Shown here: positions 36,860 to 46,163 of the stretch, one piece after another | How positions within the stretch are numbered: the stretch's first letter is position 1 | Layout: the number at the start of each line of letters is the position of its first letter | NCBI RefSeq assembly: GCF_000264765.2 | Contig: NZ_CP006664.1 | Span: 4,066,350 to 4,130,349 of the forward strand | Reading direction: 5' to 3' | DNA from: Edwardsiella anguillarum ET080813 | GTDB taxonomy: Bacteria > Pseudomonadota > Gammaproteobacteria > Enterobacterales > Enterobacteriaceae | Length of the DNA stretch: 64,000 nucleotides | The notes under the pieces: model-generated | Seen by the model: only the letters and a program-made list of their open reading frames with translations | What the model was told of the DNA's origin: nothing | The model's database searches: none | Position numbers and translations under genes: made by a program

Positions 36860-39800
36860 ATGAAATTGTTAGCTTCGCGCTACGAGAAGTCGTTCTATAT
36901 TGAAGCGTTGACCGAAAGCCATAACGTTATATCCAACTCCTTCCTGACCCTGGACATTGAGGGCGCGTGCGACTCCGCATTAATGCAGCAGGCCATGCAC
37001 CATGTATTCAGCCACCCTGAATTCCATGTGCGCTACGAGCTGCAGGGTGAACATCTGTATAAATTCGCCAATCGCCAAGAGTACACCATACCGCTCATTG
37101 ACTTAACCACACAGCGTGATCCCGAATCAGCGTTCCAACAATTACTGACGACCTATTACAGTGAAAAGCTAACCTTCGGAGATTCCCTGCTCTTTAAGGC
37201 CTGCCTCTGCCAAATCGCACCGGCCCATCACCGGGCGATTATCATGGTTCACCATATTTGCCTGGACGGTACGGGCTTCCAGCGATTTTTCGACGAGTTA
37301 ACCCAGAGCTATGGCCGGCTGCGCCGGGGCGAGACGCTGGCCCCCATCGCCGCCCCGTTAGCCCAGGAGCAGGCGCCGCCGCTGTCCGACGCCCTGCAGC
37401 AGGAGGCATTGGCATTCTGGACCCGCGCCCTCGACGGGCAGCCCGTGCGCACCGACTTTAACCACGCCATTAACTCAGAGCAGCGCCGCGCCTGCACAGA
37501 GAAATGCGCGTTGGGCACCGAGCTCAGCCAGCGGGTCAAGGCCTACTGCCGACGCAGCGGACTAACGCCAAATCTGTTCTTCAAAGGACTATATGCCCTT
37601 CTCGTCGGCCGCATGGCAAATCAGCGCATGATTGCCATCAGCTCGCCAATGGACAGGCGCAGCAAGGCGATGCGGCGACAGCTCGGCTGCTTCGTCAATA
37701 CCCGTCTGGATCTCTTCGACCTGCGCAGCATCGCCACGCTCAGCGCCTATTGGGCGCAGATCAGGCAGTTTAATAAGGCGACCAAGCCGTACGCCGAGCT
37801 GCCCTATGCCCAGCTGGTGCACGCCCTGCAGAAGCAGAGCCCGGATCCCGGAGCAATGCTCAGCAACGTTGTTTTTGGCAGCACCGTGGGGATTGGCGAA
37901 ACCTATCCGCTGGATGCGCAGTGCCGCATCGCCCAGGACTACCGCTTTATCGATCTCAACGCCGATCTGCAGCTCCTGTTCTGTGAGTCCAGCCAGCACA
38001 GCTTCAATTTCCGCTTCGACTATCTGCAAGGCTTTCAGCCGTGCGGCCTGTTCACCGGCTTCCTGGCGCGTTTCCAGCGCTTGATCGAATGGGCGCTAGC
38101 GCAGGATGACGGTGAGATGGCGCAGATGCCCTTTCTCGGGCGCGCGGAGCTGGACAGACTGACGCAGCTGAATCAGCGGCGCCAGCCCTACCCGGATGAC
38201 AGCCTGGCGCAACGGGTCCACCGCTGGGTACAGGAGACACCCGCGGCGACGGCGCTGATCGATAGTGAGCATAATCAGGCGATCGGCTACGCGCAGCTGC
38301 ATGAGCGGGTCTCGGCTATCGCCCACTACCTCTCGACGCTGACCCCGGCGGATCACCGCGGGCAGGGCTGCGTCGTCATTAACCTGACGAGCCTGGTGGA
38401 TACCGTCGTCGCGATCCTGGCGACGCAATACTGCGGCCTCGCCTTTACCTGTGTCGATGCCAGCGCCCCGATGGCCAGAAAGCAGCTGATCATGGAGCAG
38501 CTCTCGCCGTTACTCCTGATCGGCGACGCGATCCCCGGCGCGCAGGCGAGCCACACCCACCATCTCGCCGCGCTGGAACACATCCCACCGGCGCCCGGTC
38601 GATATCTACCGCACGCCGGCGCCGCCGAGCAGATCAGCCAGTATATCTTTACCTCCGGCACCACCGGCCAGCCCAAGGCGGTCGCGCTGACGCACCGCGC
38701 CTTGGTCAGTACCCTGTATCAGAATGACGCGATCCCGGTGGGAGAGCGCCTGCTCTATTCCGCCAATGAGGCCTTCGACGCGGCGTCCCTACAGCTCTGG
38801 CTCGCCTTGCTGCATGGGCGGACGTTGGTGATCCCCCAGCGGGGCGATATCGCCAACCCACACGCCATGACCCGGCTGCTGCTGCAGCATCAGATAGACC
38901 ACCTCTTTCTGACCACCGGGCTGTTTGAAACCTACATGGCCTCCGCCAAGCGCGAGATCTTCGGCCAGCTGGAGATCCTGTGCTTTGGGGGCGACAGCGT
39001 CTCGCAGCAGGCGGTAGCGCAGGGACTCGAATGCAATATCCGACATCTGATCAACCTGTATGGCCCGACCGAGACCAGCATCTATGTTACCGCCCACCGC
39101 TGCGGCCCCCGGGATCTGGCGGCGGGGGTCATCCCCATCGGTAAGCCCCGGCCGAACGCCCAAACCTGGATTGTCGACGATCGCGATAACCTGTTAGGCA
39201 TCGGCATGGTCGGCCATATCATCGTCAGCGGCGACGGGCTGGCGCAGGGCTATCTGGGGCAGCCGCAGCATGAGGCGTTCTCGTCTATCCGGCTCGCCGA
39301 TGCGACGGGCGAATCCACGCGCCGGATCTACCGTACCGGCGACTATGGCTACTGGCGGGAAGATGGCGAGCTGGTCTTCTGCGGGCGGCGCGACCACCAA
39401 GTCAAGCTGCGGGGCTACCGCATCGAGCTGGGTGAGATCCGCCAGGCGCTGGAGCAGATCGACGGGGTGACGATGGCCATCGCGGTGCTCAGCCGCAAGG
39501 GCCAGCACAAACGGCTGCTGGGTTACTACCAGGCGGCGCAGCCGCTGGACAATCAGTACCTCTGCCAGCAGCTGCAGCAGCGTCTGCCGAGCTATATGGT
39601 TCCCGCGCAGCTGATTTATCTGGAGCAGCTCCCGCTCAACCGCAATGGGAAACTGGATCGCCAGGCCCTGCCCGAGCCGGAGCTCATCGTCGAGCAGGAT
39701 GACAGCCTGACGCCGCTACAGCAGGCGCTGCTCGCCCAGGCCGCCAGCGTTTTATCACTGCCCTCCCTGACTCTCGGTGACGACTTCGTCGCGCAGGGCG

Positions 39801-42562
39801 GAGACTCCATCTCTGCCATCCTGTTCTCGGTCGGGTTAGAGGAGCAAGGGATCCGACTCTCCACCGCCGATATTATGAAATATCGCTGCTTTGCCGATAT
39901 GGCCCGCCAGGCCTCATGGGTCGCCAGCGCTCAAACCTGCCTCGGCAAACAGACGGGGGATGTCGCGCTGCTTCCCGCCCAACGCTGGTTCTTCGCGCAG
40001 GCGTTCGACGCGCCGGCGCACTTTAACCAGGCGATAACCCTGAGGCTACCCGCGCCGGTGGATGATGCGCGCCTGGCGTCGGCGCTTGAGCTGCTGACCC
40101 GCTATCACGACAGCTTCTGGCTGCGCTTTACGCCGGACGGACGGCAATTTTTTGCCGACCCCGGGGCGGCCCACGTCACCCTGGCGACCCTTGACGCCGT
40201 CGGCTGGTCGCAGGTCGAGCGGCAGGCCGCGGAGATGAACGCCGCATTCCAACTGCGGCATGGCCCCTTACTCCAGGCACTGCGCTTCACCCTGGCGGAC
40301 GATGGTGCGACCTATCTCTATCTTTGCGCCCATCATCTGATTGTGGACGGCGTATCCTGGCGCCGTATCGCCGCGGATCTGCAGAGCTACTATGAACAGG
40401 GGGCGGCATTCACCCCCGCCCCCTACTCGAACACCCAGTGCTACCGCAGCCAGTGGGAGACATTCCAGCCTGGCGCTCAAGAGGTCGATTATTGGCTACG
40501 CCATGCCGACGCCATCGCCGCCTGCCGTACCGGCGCCGCCGATAGCCGGCTCCAGCGCCGCCAGATCAGCCTGACGCCGCAGCAGACTCAGGCGCTGCTC
40601 GGCCAGGCCAACCACCCCTATGGCACCCAGATCAATGAGCTGTTAATCAGCGCGCTGTATCGCCTCTTGCACCATCCCGAGCACGGTCTGGGGCTCCTGC
40701 TGGAGGGACATGGTCGTAAAGCGTTCGGCGACACGATCCGCAGCGAGGCGACGGTTGGCTGGTTTACCAGCATCTTCCCCCTCCACCTTCCGCCGCACGC
40801 CGGCGGCTGGGATTCGCTGATCAAGCAAACCAAGCAGACGCTGCGCACCCTCCCCGACAAGGGGGAGAACTACCTGCACATCGCCTATCACCATCCAGAT
40901 CCGGGCGTTCAGCAGTCGCTGCAGGCGATGCTACAGCTCCCCGTCAGCTTCAACTTCCTGGGCCGCTTCGGCCACGGCGGCGAGGGAGAATGGGCGATCG
41001 AGCATCACTTTAACCACCATCTGGTGGCCGCATCGAATAAGCCGCTGCGCGATCTGGATATCAATGCCTGGATTAGCGCAGATCGGCTCTATATCGACGT
41101 TGAGATGGCCGGCGTAGAGGTCGCCGGGATGACCTTAGCGCAGCTCTGCGAGCGCTTTGGCCAGATTGTAGACCAACTGCTGACGCACTGCTGCGCCCCC
41201 CGCTGCCGCGGAGGACTGGTGCCCTGCGATCTGGAGGACGTGGCCTTGGATCAGGCGACCATCGCGCGCTTAGAGCATCAGGTCGGCCCGCTGGATACGA
41301 TCTACCCCGCCACCGACTTTCAACGCGAGCTGCTCTATTTTAACCGTGCCAACCCCGACTATCAGATAGATCAGCTCGTTTTCCAGCTGGAGGGCGCGCT
41401 GGATCGGCAGGCCTTTGCCGACGCCTGGCGCCGCGTGCTGGCCCGCTACGACATGCTGCGGGCCGGGTTTAGCGACAGCGTCGATCCGGGGCAGCCGCTG
41501 GCGCTGATAGCGCGCCAGGTGCCGCTGCCGCTGCACATCATGAATTGGGAGGGGCAGGACAGCGAGCGTCTCCTGCAGCAGTGCATCATCGAGGAGCGGC
41601 AGCGCCCGTTCGACTGGAGCAAACCGCCGCTCCTGCGCCTGGCGCTGGCCCGGCTGAGCGATCGGCGCCATCTGCTGCTGTTCACCTTCCATCATGTGCT
41701 GTTCGATGGCTGGTCCATGCAGATCTTCCTGCGCGAAATCAGGCAGGACTATGAGCGCCTCACGCGCGGGGAGCGCATCCCCCTGCCGCCGAGCAGCTTT
41801 GCCGCCTTTCCGCGCTGGTTGGCCGCGCAGGATACACGGGCCGCCGCCGACTTCTGGGGCGCCTATCTGGCCGATGCCCCGATGAATATGCGCATTCCCG
41901 CCGACGTCTGCGACGACGGCGGCCATGCCCTGCGCGTTCAGTCGGTCAAGTGCCGCCTGGAGGAGCAGCACGGCGCGCCGCTGCAGGCCTTTGCGCGCCG
42001 GTACGGCCTGACGCTGAACCAGCTCTGCCAGTTAGCCTGGGCCATTACGCTGGCAAAATATACCCACAGCCGCGATATCGTGTTCGGCACAACCTTGACC
42101 CGGCGCCCGGTGGAGATTAGCCGGGTTACCGACCTGGTCGGGCTGTTTGTCGCCACCCCGCCGCTTCGGGTCAAACTCACGGAAAGCCTGGACGCAGTGG
42201 CACAGCAGCTGATCGACGCCGCCGAGCCGCGCACAGAGCATGCCTTCCACGATCTGAACCGCTATGACGAACGCTGGCGCCCCACCGCCCCCTTTGGCAC
42301 CCTGTTTGTGTTTGAGAACTACCCGGAGCAGAAAAGCCAGGAGCACGACCTGGTGCAGTACCACCATCGGGGCACCGTCAGCGGCAGTAACCACCAGATC
42401 GTGCTGTGTCAGTTTCCCGCCGACAGCATGCCGTTCAGCCTGTTCTATGACAGCGCAGAGCTCTCTGCCGCGTTAGCCGAACGCATTGCGCATGACTATC
42501 GCACCACCCTGCAGCTGCTGCCCGCCAGCCAGCAGCTAAGCGATCTGTTGCCTCGCGCATAA
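36860..42562 (+). CDS. Non-ribosomal peptide synthetase, C-A-T-E-C
   Basis: A 1,900-residue single-module synthetase. Domains, with rough positions: condensation (1-430; MVHHICLDGTGF at about 130), adenylation (440-930; YIFTSGTTGQPK near 597, NLYGPTETSIYV near 733, YRTGDYGYW, NRNGKLDRQALP), thiolation (950-1020; FVAQGGDSISAI near 979 with the phosphopantetheine serine), epimerisation (1040-1460; CAHHLIVDGVSWRR near 1157, LLEGHGRKAF, VGWFTSIFPL), and a second condensation domain (1480-1890; FTFHHVLFDGWSMQ near 1611). All active-site motifs look intact. There is no thioesterase, reductase or further thiolation domain. It should load one amino acid, epimerise it to the D form and pass it on. The ATG at 36860 follows GAAGG; a TTG five codons upstream is less likely. 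The substrate was not assigned. Confidence 0.93.
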   Translation: MKLLASRYEKSFYIEALTESHNVISNSFLTLDIEGACDSALMQQAMHHVFSHPEFHVRYELQGEHLYKFANRQEYTIPLIDLTTQRDPESAFQQLLTTYYSEKLTFGDSLLFKACLCQIAPAHHRAIIMVHHICLDGTGFQRFFDELTQSYGRLRRGETLAPIAAPLAQEQAPPLSDALQQEALAFWTRALDGQPVRTDFNHAINSEQRRACTEKCALGTELSQRVKAYCRRSGLTPNLFFKGLYALLVGRMANQRMIAISSPMDRRSKAMRRQLGCFVNTRLDLFDLRSIATLSAYWAQIRQFNKATKPYAELPYAQLVHALQKQSPDPGAMLSNVVFGSTVGIGETYPLDAQCRIAQDYRFIDLNADLQLLFCESSQHSFNFRFDYLQGFQPCGLFTGFLARFQRLIEWALAQDDGEMAQMPFLGRAELDRLTQLNQRRQPYPDDSLAQRVHRWVQETPAATALIDSEHNQAIGYAQLHERVSAIAHYLSTLTPADHRGQGCVVINLTSLVDTVVAILATQYCGLAFTCVDASAPMARKQLIMEQLSPLLLIGDAIPGAQASHTHHLAALEHIPPAPGRYLPHAGAAEQISQYIFTSGTTGQPKAVALTHRALVSTLYQNDAIPVGERLLYSANEAFDAASLQLWLALLHGRTLVIPQRGDIANPHAMTRLLLQHQIDHLFLTTGLFETYMASAKREIFGQLEILCFGGDSVSQQAVAQGLECNIRHLINLYGPTETSIYVTAHRCGPRDLAAGVIPIGKPRPNAQTWIVDDRDNLLGIGMVGHIIVSGDGLAQGYLGQPQHEAFSSIRLADATGESTRRIYRTGDYGYWREDGELVFCGRRDHQVKLRGYRIELGEIRQALEQIDGVTMAIAVLSRKGQHKRLLGYYQAAQPLDNQYLCQQLQQRLPSYMVPAQLIYLEQLPLNRNGKLDRQALPEPELIVEQDDSLTPLQQALLAQAASVLSLPSLTLGDDFVAQGGDSISAILFSVGLEEQGIRLSTADIMKYRCFADMARQASWVASAQTCLGKQTGDVALLPAQRWFFAQAFDAPAHFNQAITLRLPAPVDDARLASALELLTRYHDSFWLRFTPDGRQFFADPGAAHVTLATLDAVGWSQVERQAAEMNAAFQLRHGPLLQALRFTLADDGATYLYLCAHHLIVDGVSWRRIAADLQSYYEQGAAFTPAPYSNTQCYRSQWETFQPGAQEVDYWLRHADAIAACRTGAADSRLQRRQISLTPQQTQALLGQANHPYGTQINELLISALYRLLHHPEHGLGLLLEGHGRKAFGDTIRSEATVGWFTSIFPLHLPPHAGGWDSLIKQTKQTLRTLPDKGENYLHIAYHHPDPGVQQSLQAMLQLPVSFNFLGRFGHGGEGEWAIEHHFNHHLVAASNKPLRDLDINAWISADRLYIDVEMAGVEVAGMTLAQLCERFGQIVDQLLTHCCAPRCRGGLVPCDLEDVALDQATIARLEHQVGPLDTIYPATDFQRELLYFNRANPDYQIDQLVFQLEGALDRQAFADAWRRVLARYDMLRAGFSDSVDPGQPLALIARQVPLPLHIMNWEGQDSERLLQQCIIEERQRPFDWSKPPLLRLALARLSDRRHLLLFTFHHVLFDGWSMQIFLREIRQDYERLTRGERIPLPPSSFAAFPRWLAAQDTRAAADFWGAYLADAPMNMRIPADVCDDGGHALRVQSVKCRLEEQHGAPLQAFARRYGLTLNQLCQLAWAITLAKYTHSRDIVFGTTLTRRPVEISRVTDLVGLFVATPPLRVKLTESLDAVAQQLIDAAEPRTEHAFHDLNRYDERWRPTAPFGTLFVFENYPEQKSQEHDLVQYHHRGTVSGSNHQIVLCQFPADSMPFSLFYDSAELSAALAERIAHDYRTTLQLLPASQQLSDLLPRA

Positions 42563-42568
42563 CCCTCC

Positions 42569-42597
42569 GCCCACGGGATACCGCTTATCCCGTGGGC
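42569..42597 (+). terminator. Strong hairpin after the peptide synthetase
   Basis: GCCCACGGGATA (42569-42580) and TATCCCGTGGGC (42586-42597) form a perfect 12-bp stem with a 5-nt loop, 6 bp after the stop codon. There is no strong T-tract after it. Confidence 0.7.
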
Positions 42598-42922
42598 CCC
42601 ACCGTTGTTCCCCCGCCCCTCCGCCCGTACGAATAAACGCGCAGCAGCATGTATCCCCGCTACCAATGCCGGCCAAACCGGTCATCCGGACGCCCACCGC
42701 CGCTCAGCCGGTAAACGCCCCTTCCGTTTTAGGCACCGCGCCGCGACCTGAGGCTGCAGCGATGCAAACGGCGGCCTGACGCGCCATACCCCATGATGGG
42801 ACCTCTCTCGTATGTATCGAGAGGATGAGGGAATGAGGGAATGAGGGGATAATATATTGACGCCCGGCGAGAATCGGCCAGCGGGTCAGGGCTCGCGGCC
42901 TGGAATAACCCCGAGCAGTAAT
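42598..42922. other. Intergenic spacer after the synthetase
   Basis: No gene recognised. It contains a small hairpin CCTCTC...GAGAGG at 42802-42824 followed directly by three 8-bp units related to GAATGAGG (42823-42846). Confidence 0.4.
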
Positions 42923-42964
42923 AAACTGACAGGAATCAATAGTATTATATCTTCCTGTCAGTTT
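42923..42964 (-). terminator. Terminator of the HExxH protein gene
   Basis: AAACTGACAGGAA (42923-42935) and TTCCTGTCAGTTT (42952-42964) are a perfect 13-bp inverted repeat with a 16-nt loop. It lies 32 bp past the minus-strand stop codon at 42997, and the stem ends in TTTATT on that strand. Confidence 0.8.
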
Positions 42965-42996
42965 GGTTCTAACATGACAACCTACCTCAATTACGC

Positions 42997-44292
42997 TTAT
43001 TCAAAGGGGAATATCTCCGCCTGCGGCGAGAATACGGTCCCCCAGCTTTTTATCAGCTGGCTTTTGAAGTTGTCCGGGAACAAGAGTTTAAAGGTTTTAA
43101 ACCCCTCCAGATCGAGCTGCACAAATATCGTGCAGCGCTCTGATCCGACCGTAGGAATCTGGACATCTGTTGAGATACCAACAGAAACCTGGCTGCTATC
43201 GATGGTGTGGGTCTCGCCCTGCTGATCGATATAGACCACCTGAATCCTGGCTACGTATCCTCCGCCATTGTAAAATCGATAGGTGACGACCGGATCTAAA
43301 CCAACGTCATCCATCGCTTCAACGAGAATGTGTTCCGCTATTTTATCTTTGTGTCCAGATTGACTGTATATTCTGTAGATATCGCCGGCGAAGTCCTCCA
43401 ACTTCATATTTTTACTAAACACTTTAGTTCTTAAATCATAAAACAAATCATATGCTCTACTGAGTGCCACCCGAATCGTCAGCGTTTCTGATAACTTTTT
43501 CACAAGTTGATGAAAGAAGTATCGAATAAATCCACCTTTTTGATAGCGATTCATATTGGATGTGATTTGTTCTACTCGCGTTGTTGACTTTGGCGTGTCA
43601 TTCTCAGGGTGATCCAATGAACGAATCTTATCTGAGCCAAAGCTTGGGTATACATACCCAGTCCCAATAGACCAATCGATTTCGTCAAAGCTATTTACAT
43701 TTTGATTAACAAAGAAGCATGCAAATATATCACACCAGGCCTCAGCAAATGCAGCGGGGAAGTTTTCTTCCGCGAATAAGCCTTGATAATTTATCGCATG
43801 CCCAACCTCATGATAAATAATACTTCTATCGGTTAGTGTTTTGAGTGAAAAGGTATCTTTTCCGACTCTTACTGAGATCCTCCTCTCTTTTTCCTCCCAG
43901 CTTGTCGCTGCGATTTGATATATTGACGTATCCTTGTCAAGCAACAGCGTAATTAATCCATCAAAAAGCCGGCTACCATAATAATTAAGGTATTTATCCA
44001 GGATCTCAGTGGCATATGTAAATGCCTCGCCAAATGGCTCGCGGATACCGTTGATACTGCCTTCCACGATCTTGGCATCCTTTTCATCGTCGATGTGATA
44101 CTCGGGAAGATAAGGCTCGCCTGCGCCCGGGTTGTGAATTCGCCCCTCAATATAATTATTCAGGGCAAAGAACACTTTATTCTCTGCAAAATAGTCAACG
44201 CTCGCCGCCAGTTCAACGGCAGGCTGAGATAAAGCACCGCCGATCGTTTTTGCCGTAATCCTTTTGAAATTACTGTCAGATGGCTTTTTCAT
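42997..44292 (-). CDS. Thermolysin-like (gluzincin) metallopeptidase domain protein
   Basis: 431 residues from the ATG at 44292 (MKKPSDSNFKRI), preceded by GAGG. Residues about 180-215 read IIYHEVGHAINYQG followed by FAEAWCDIFACF. This is an HExxH zinc site with the third ligand Glu in an EAxxD motif about 23 residues on, matching the spacing and order of the M4 (thermolysin) family. No signal peptide or propeptide is visible. The last 100 residues (YNGGGYVARIQVVYID onward) look like a beta-rich domain. Base composition is clearly AT-richer than the neighbours, suggesting transfer. It could be an effector, toxin or intracellular peptidase; there is no evidence to choose. Confidence 0.75.
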   Translation of the reverse strand: MKKPSDSNFKRITAKTIGGALSQPAVELAASVDYFAENKVFFALNNYIEGRIHNPGAGEPYLPEYHIDDEKDAKIVEGSINGIREPFGEAFTYATEILDKYLNYYGSRLFDGLITLLLDKDTSIYQIAATSWEEKERRISVRVGKDTFSLKTLTDRSIIYHEVGHAINYQGLFAEENFPAAFAEAWCDIFACFFVNQNVNSFDEIDWSIGTGYVYPSFGSDKIRSLDHPENDTPKSTTRVEQITSNMNRYQKGGFIRYFFHQLVKKLSETLTIRVALSRAYDLFYDLRTKVFSKNMKLEDFAGDIYRIYSQSGHKDKIAEHILVEAMDDVGLDPVVTYRFYNGGGYVARIQVVYIDQQGETHTIDSSQVSVGISTDVQIPTVGSERCTIFVQLDLEGFKTFKLLFPDNFKSQLIKSWGTVFSPQAEIFPFE

Positions 44293-44734
44293 AATGACCT
44301 CGTCTTTTGGTTGGTGACAATAACAAATATAACCAAGCAAATTAAACAATCATGCAACAAAGTCGGCTGATCCGAGGCGCTGGCAATTTTTAGGACGATT
44401 TCTATTTTGTTTAAAAATATTTCAGTGACCTGGATAAATAAATATTCCCAGGCCGCGTAAATTAATTCTATGCGTACACTAACAACTTGTTTCGGCGATA
44501 TATTTAATCCTGGGGCGCTACGGATTTTCCTCTCTGAACGGCGTGGCCTTGAGTCAGACGGCCAGGGCGTCAGGTCGACTCACTAGGCAGCCTCTCCTCC
44601 GCCCGCGATCACCTACGCACGCGGCGCTCTTTTTTGGCCGCACTCTTCCCGGCGCTCAGAGAGCTCTGCGCGTTTCTCGCTGGGACGCTCGCCGGCGCAG
44701 CGCGCCTTCACCGCGTCGGCCCATCGACCCCGCG
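44293..44734. other. Spacer between metallopeptidase and phosphopantetheinyl transferase genes
   Basis: 44320-44520 is AT-rich and should carry the promoter of the minus-strand metallopeptidase gene. 44540-44734 is GC-rich and antisense-open only by base composition. No gene recognised. Confidence 0.4.
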
Positions 44735-45487
44735 CTAACAGTAAATCAAGGTGACGATCGCCTCATCATCGGCCTGAAACTGCCCGAGGAAGCAGCGACC
44801 GGCCGGATAGTCCGGCGCCAGCGGCGTCAGCAGGGTAAGCTGAAAGGTCTGCTGGCGCCAGTCGATGGCCGTCAGCTGGGCGTCATGAAAGTCAAACCAC
44901 CGATTGACCTCGGGGTACAGGGCCTTAAAGAGACTCTCTTTGGCCGAAAAGATCAGCGTGATGAGCCGACTGAAATCCGGTGCGCGAGCGCGCAGATCCG
45001 CCAGCTCGTGCGAAGAGGCGATCGCCGGCTGAACGGTGCGCGCGCGCGACGGCGCAAGCCAGGCTTCGACGTCGATCCCCACGCCGCCGCGGCGGGAGGT
45101 CGGGTGCGCGGCACACAGCGCCATCCCGGCTGAGTGGCTAATCGAACCGGCAATCCCCGGCGGCCACTGCGGGGCGTGATCCGAACCGCGGGCAATCACG
45201 CCATCGCGCACCCCGAGCACCGCCATCACCTGGCGGGCGACCCAGCGTCCCGCAATAAACTCGGCCTGCCGCTTCGGCGCAGCATGCCGGAGCGGCGGCG
45301 GTAGCACAATCCCTTGATATTCACCCTCATCGCGATAGCGGCTGAGCGAGAAGCGGCAGGCGCCTATCCAACCGGGATAACCGGGGAAGGCGAGCCAGGT
45401 AACGCCCTGAATAAAACCCGCATCCCCCCTCTGCGCCGCCCCATCGCGGGACAGTCGGGGCGCAATACTTTTGGCGGAAGAGTGCAT
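44735..45487 (-). CDS. 4'-phosphopantetheinyl transferase, EntD/Sfp type
   Basis: A 250-residue transferase with both family signatures: GGVGIDVEAWL (about 134-144, magnesium-binding Asp/Glu) and LIFSAKESLFKALYP (about 172-186). The basic segment RQAEFIAGRWVARQVM, also usual for EntD-like enzymes, is present. It attaches phosphopantetheine from CoA to thiolation domains. The peptide synthetase 2.2 kb away needs such activation, so a working pair is plausible, although the enzyme could serve other carriers in the cell. No enterobactin genes are visible here. Confidence 0.9.
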   Translation of the reverse strand: MHSSAKSIAPRLSRDGAAQRGDAGFIQGVTWLAFPGYPGWIGACRFSLSRYRDEGEYQGIVLPPPLRHAAPKRQAEFIAGRWVARQVMAVLGVRDGVIARGSDHAPQWPPGIAGSISHSAGMALCAAHPTSRRGGVGIDVEAWLAPSRARTVQPAIASSHELADLRARAPDFSRLITLIFSAKESLFKALYPEVNRWFDFHDAQLTAIDWRQQTFQLTLLTPLAPDYPAGRCFLGQFQADDEAIVTLIYC

Positions 45488-46163
45488 AAAAACCTCATAA
45501 TGGCTAGGACACCATGGATATCGGCGCTCTATTGTAGCAGCGGAGTGCGCTCTCTCTCACGCTCTGTGACCCCTTCCTATATCAGTAAACGAGCAAAACC
45601 GCCCCATCCCGGCGCTAAATGGTGAAGGCCCATCGCCCGCCGGTGTTCATATGATGCGCCGCCCATAGGCGTCCGGCCTGCGGTGCTGTAGATACTGACG
45701 GCTGTAAAGGCTGAATGAGAACATTAACTTGAAATCATCCAATAAGGGAACTTGACGGATCAGCGCATCGCCCTCTTCAGCTCCGTTTTTTCATCTATGC
45801 CCGAGGCCTCCTCGATCAGGCAATAACGCTGCAGAGATCGCACCGGCGAGCGAGCCGGAAACATACGCTCGAGAATAGAAAAGCGTTCCATGCTGGCCCG
45901 CCGCTCGAACTCGGGTCAACAACGGTACCCGCCATCAACATATGGCAACGGATCGCGGGAAAATGACGCCATCCGGCATCCCGGGACAGCAGCCCCTTAA
46001 GCACGCGGCGCACCAAAGGCCCGCGTCTAACGAGCTGGGCTACGTCGCTTATTGAAAGGATGAAAAAGGCGTCACCGGAAAACGGTCGCGGCTTATGAAA
46101 GAGATCCCTACTGGTGTTATATTTTTAAGGGCCACCGGTGTGGTAGCCCTTAGTCACATGCTT
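45488..46163. other. Gene-poor region upstream of the adhesin
   Basis: About 675 bp with no recognised gene. On the minus strand 45780-46030 stays open in pieces (RRVLKGLLSRDAGWRHFPAI and, one frame over, RFSILERMFPARSPVRSLQR), which looks like a decayed reading frame of unknown family. An imperfect stem TAAGGGCCACC / GGTAGCCCTTA lies at 46126-46152, just past the adhesin stop codon, and could end that transcript. Confidence 0.4.
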
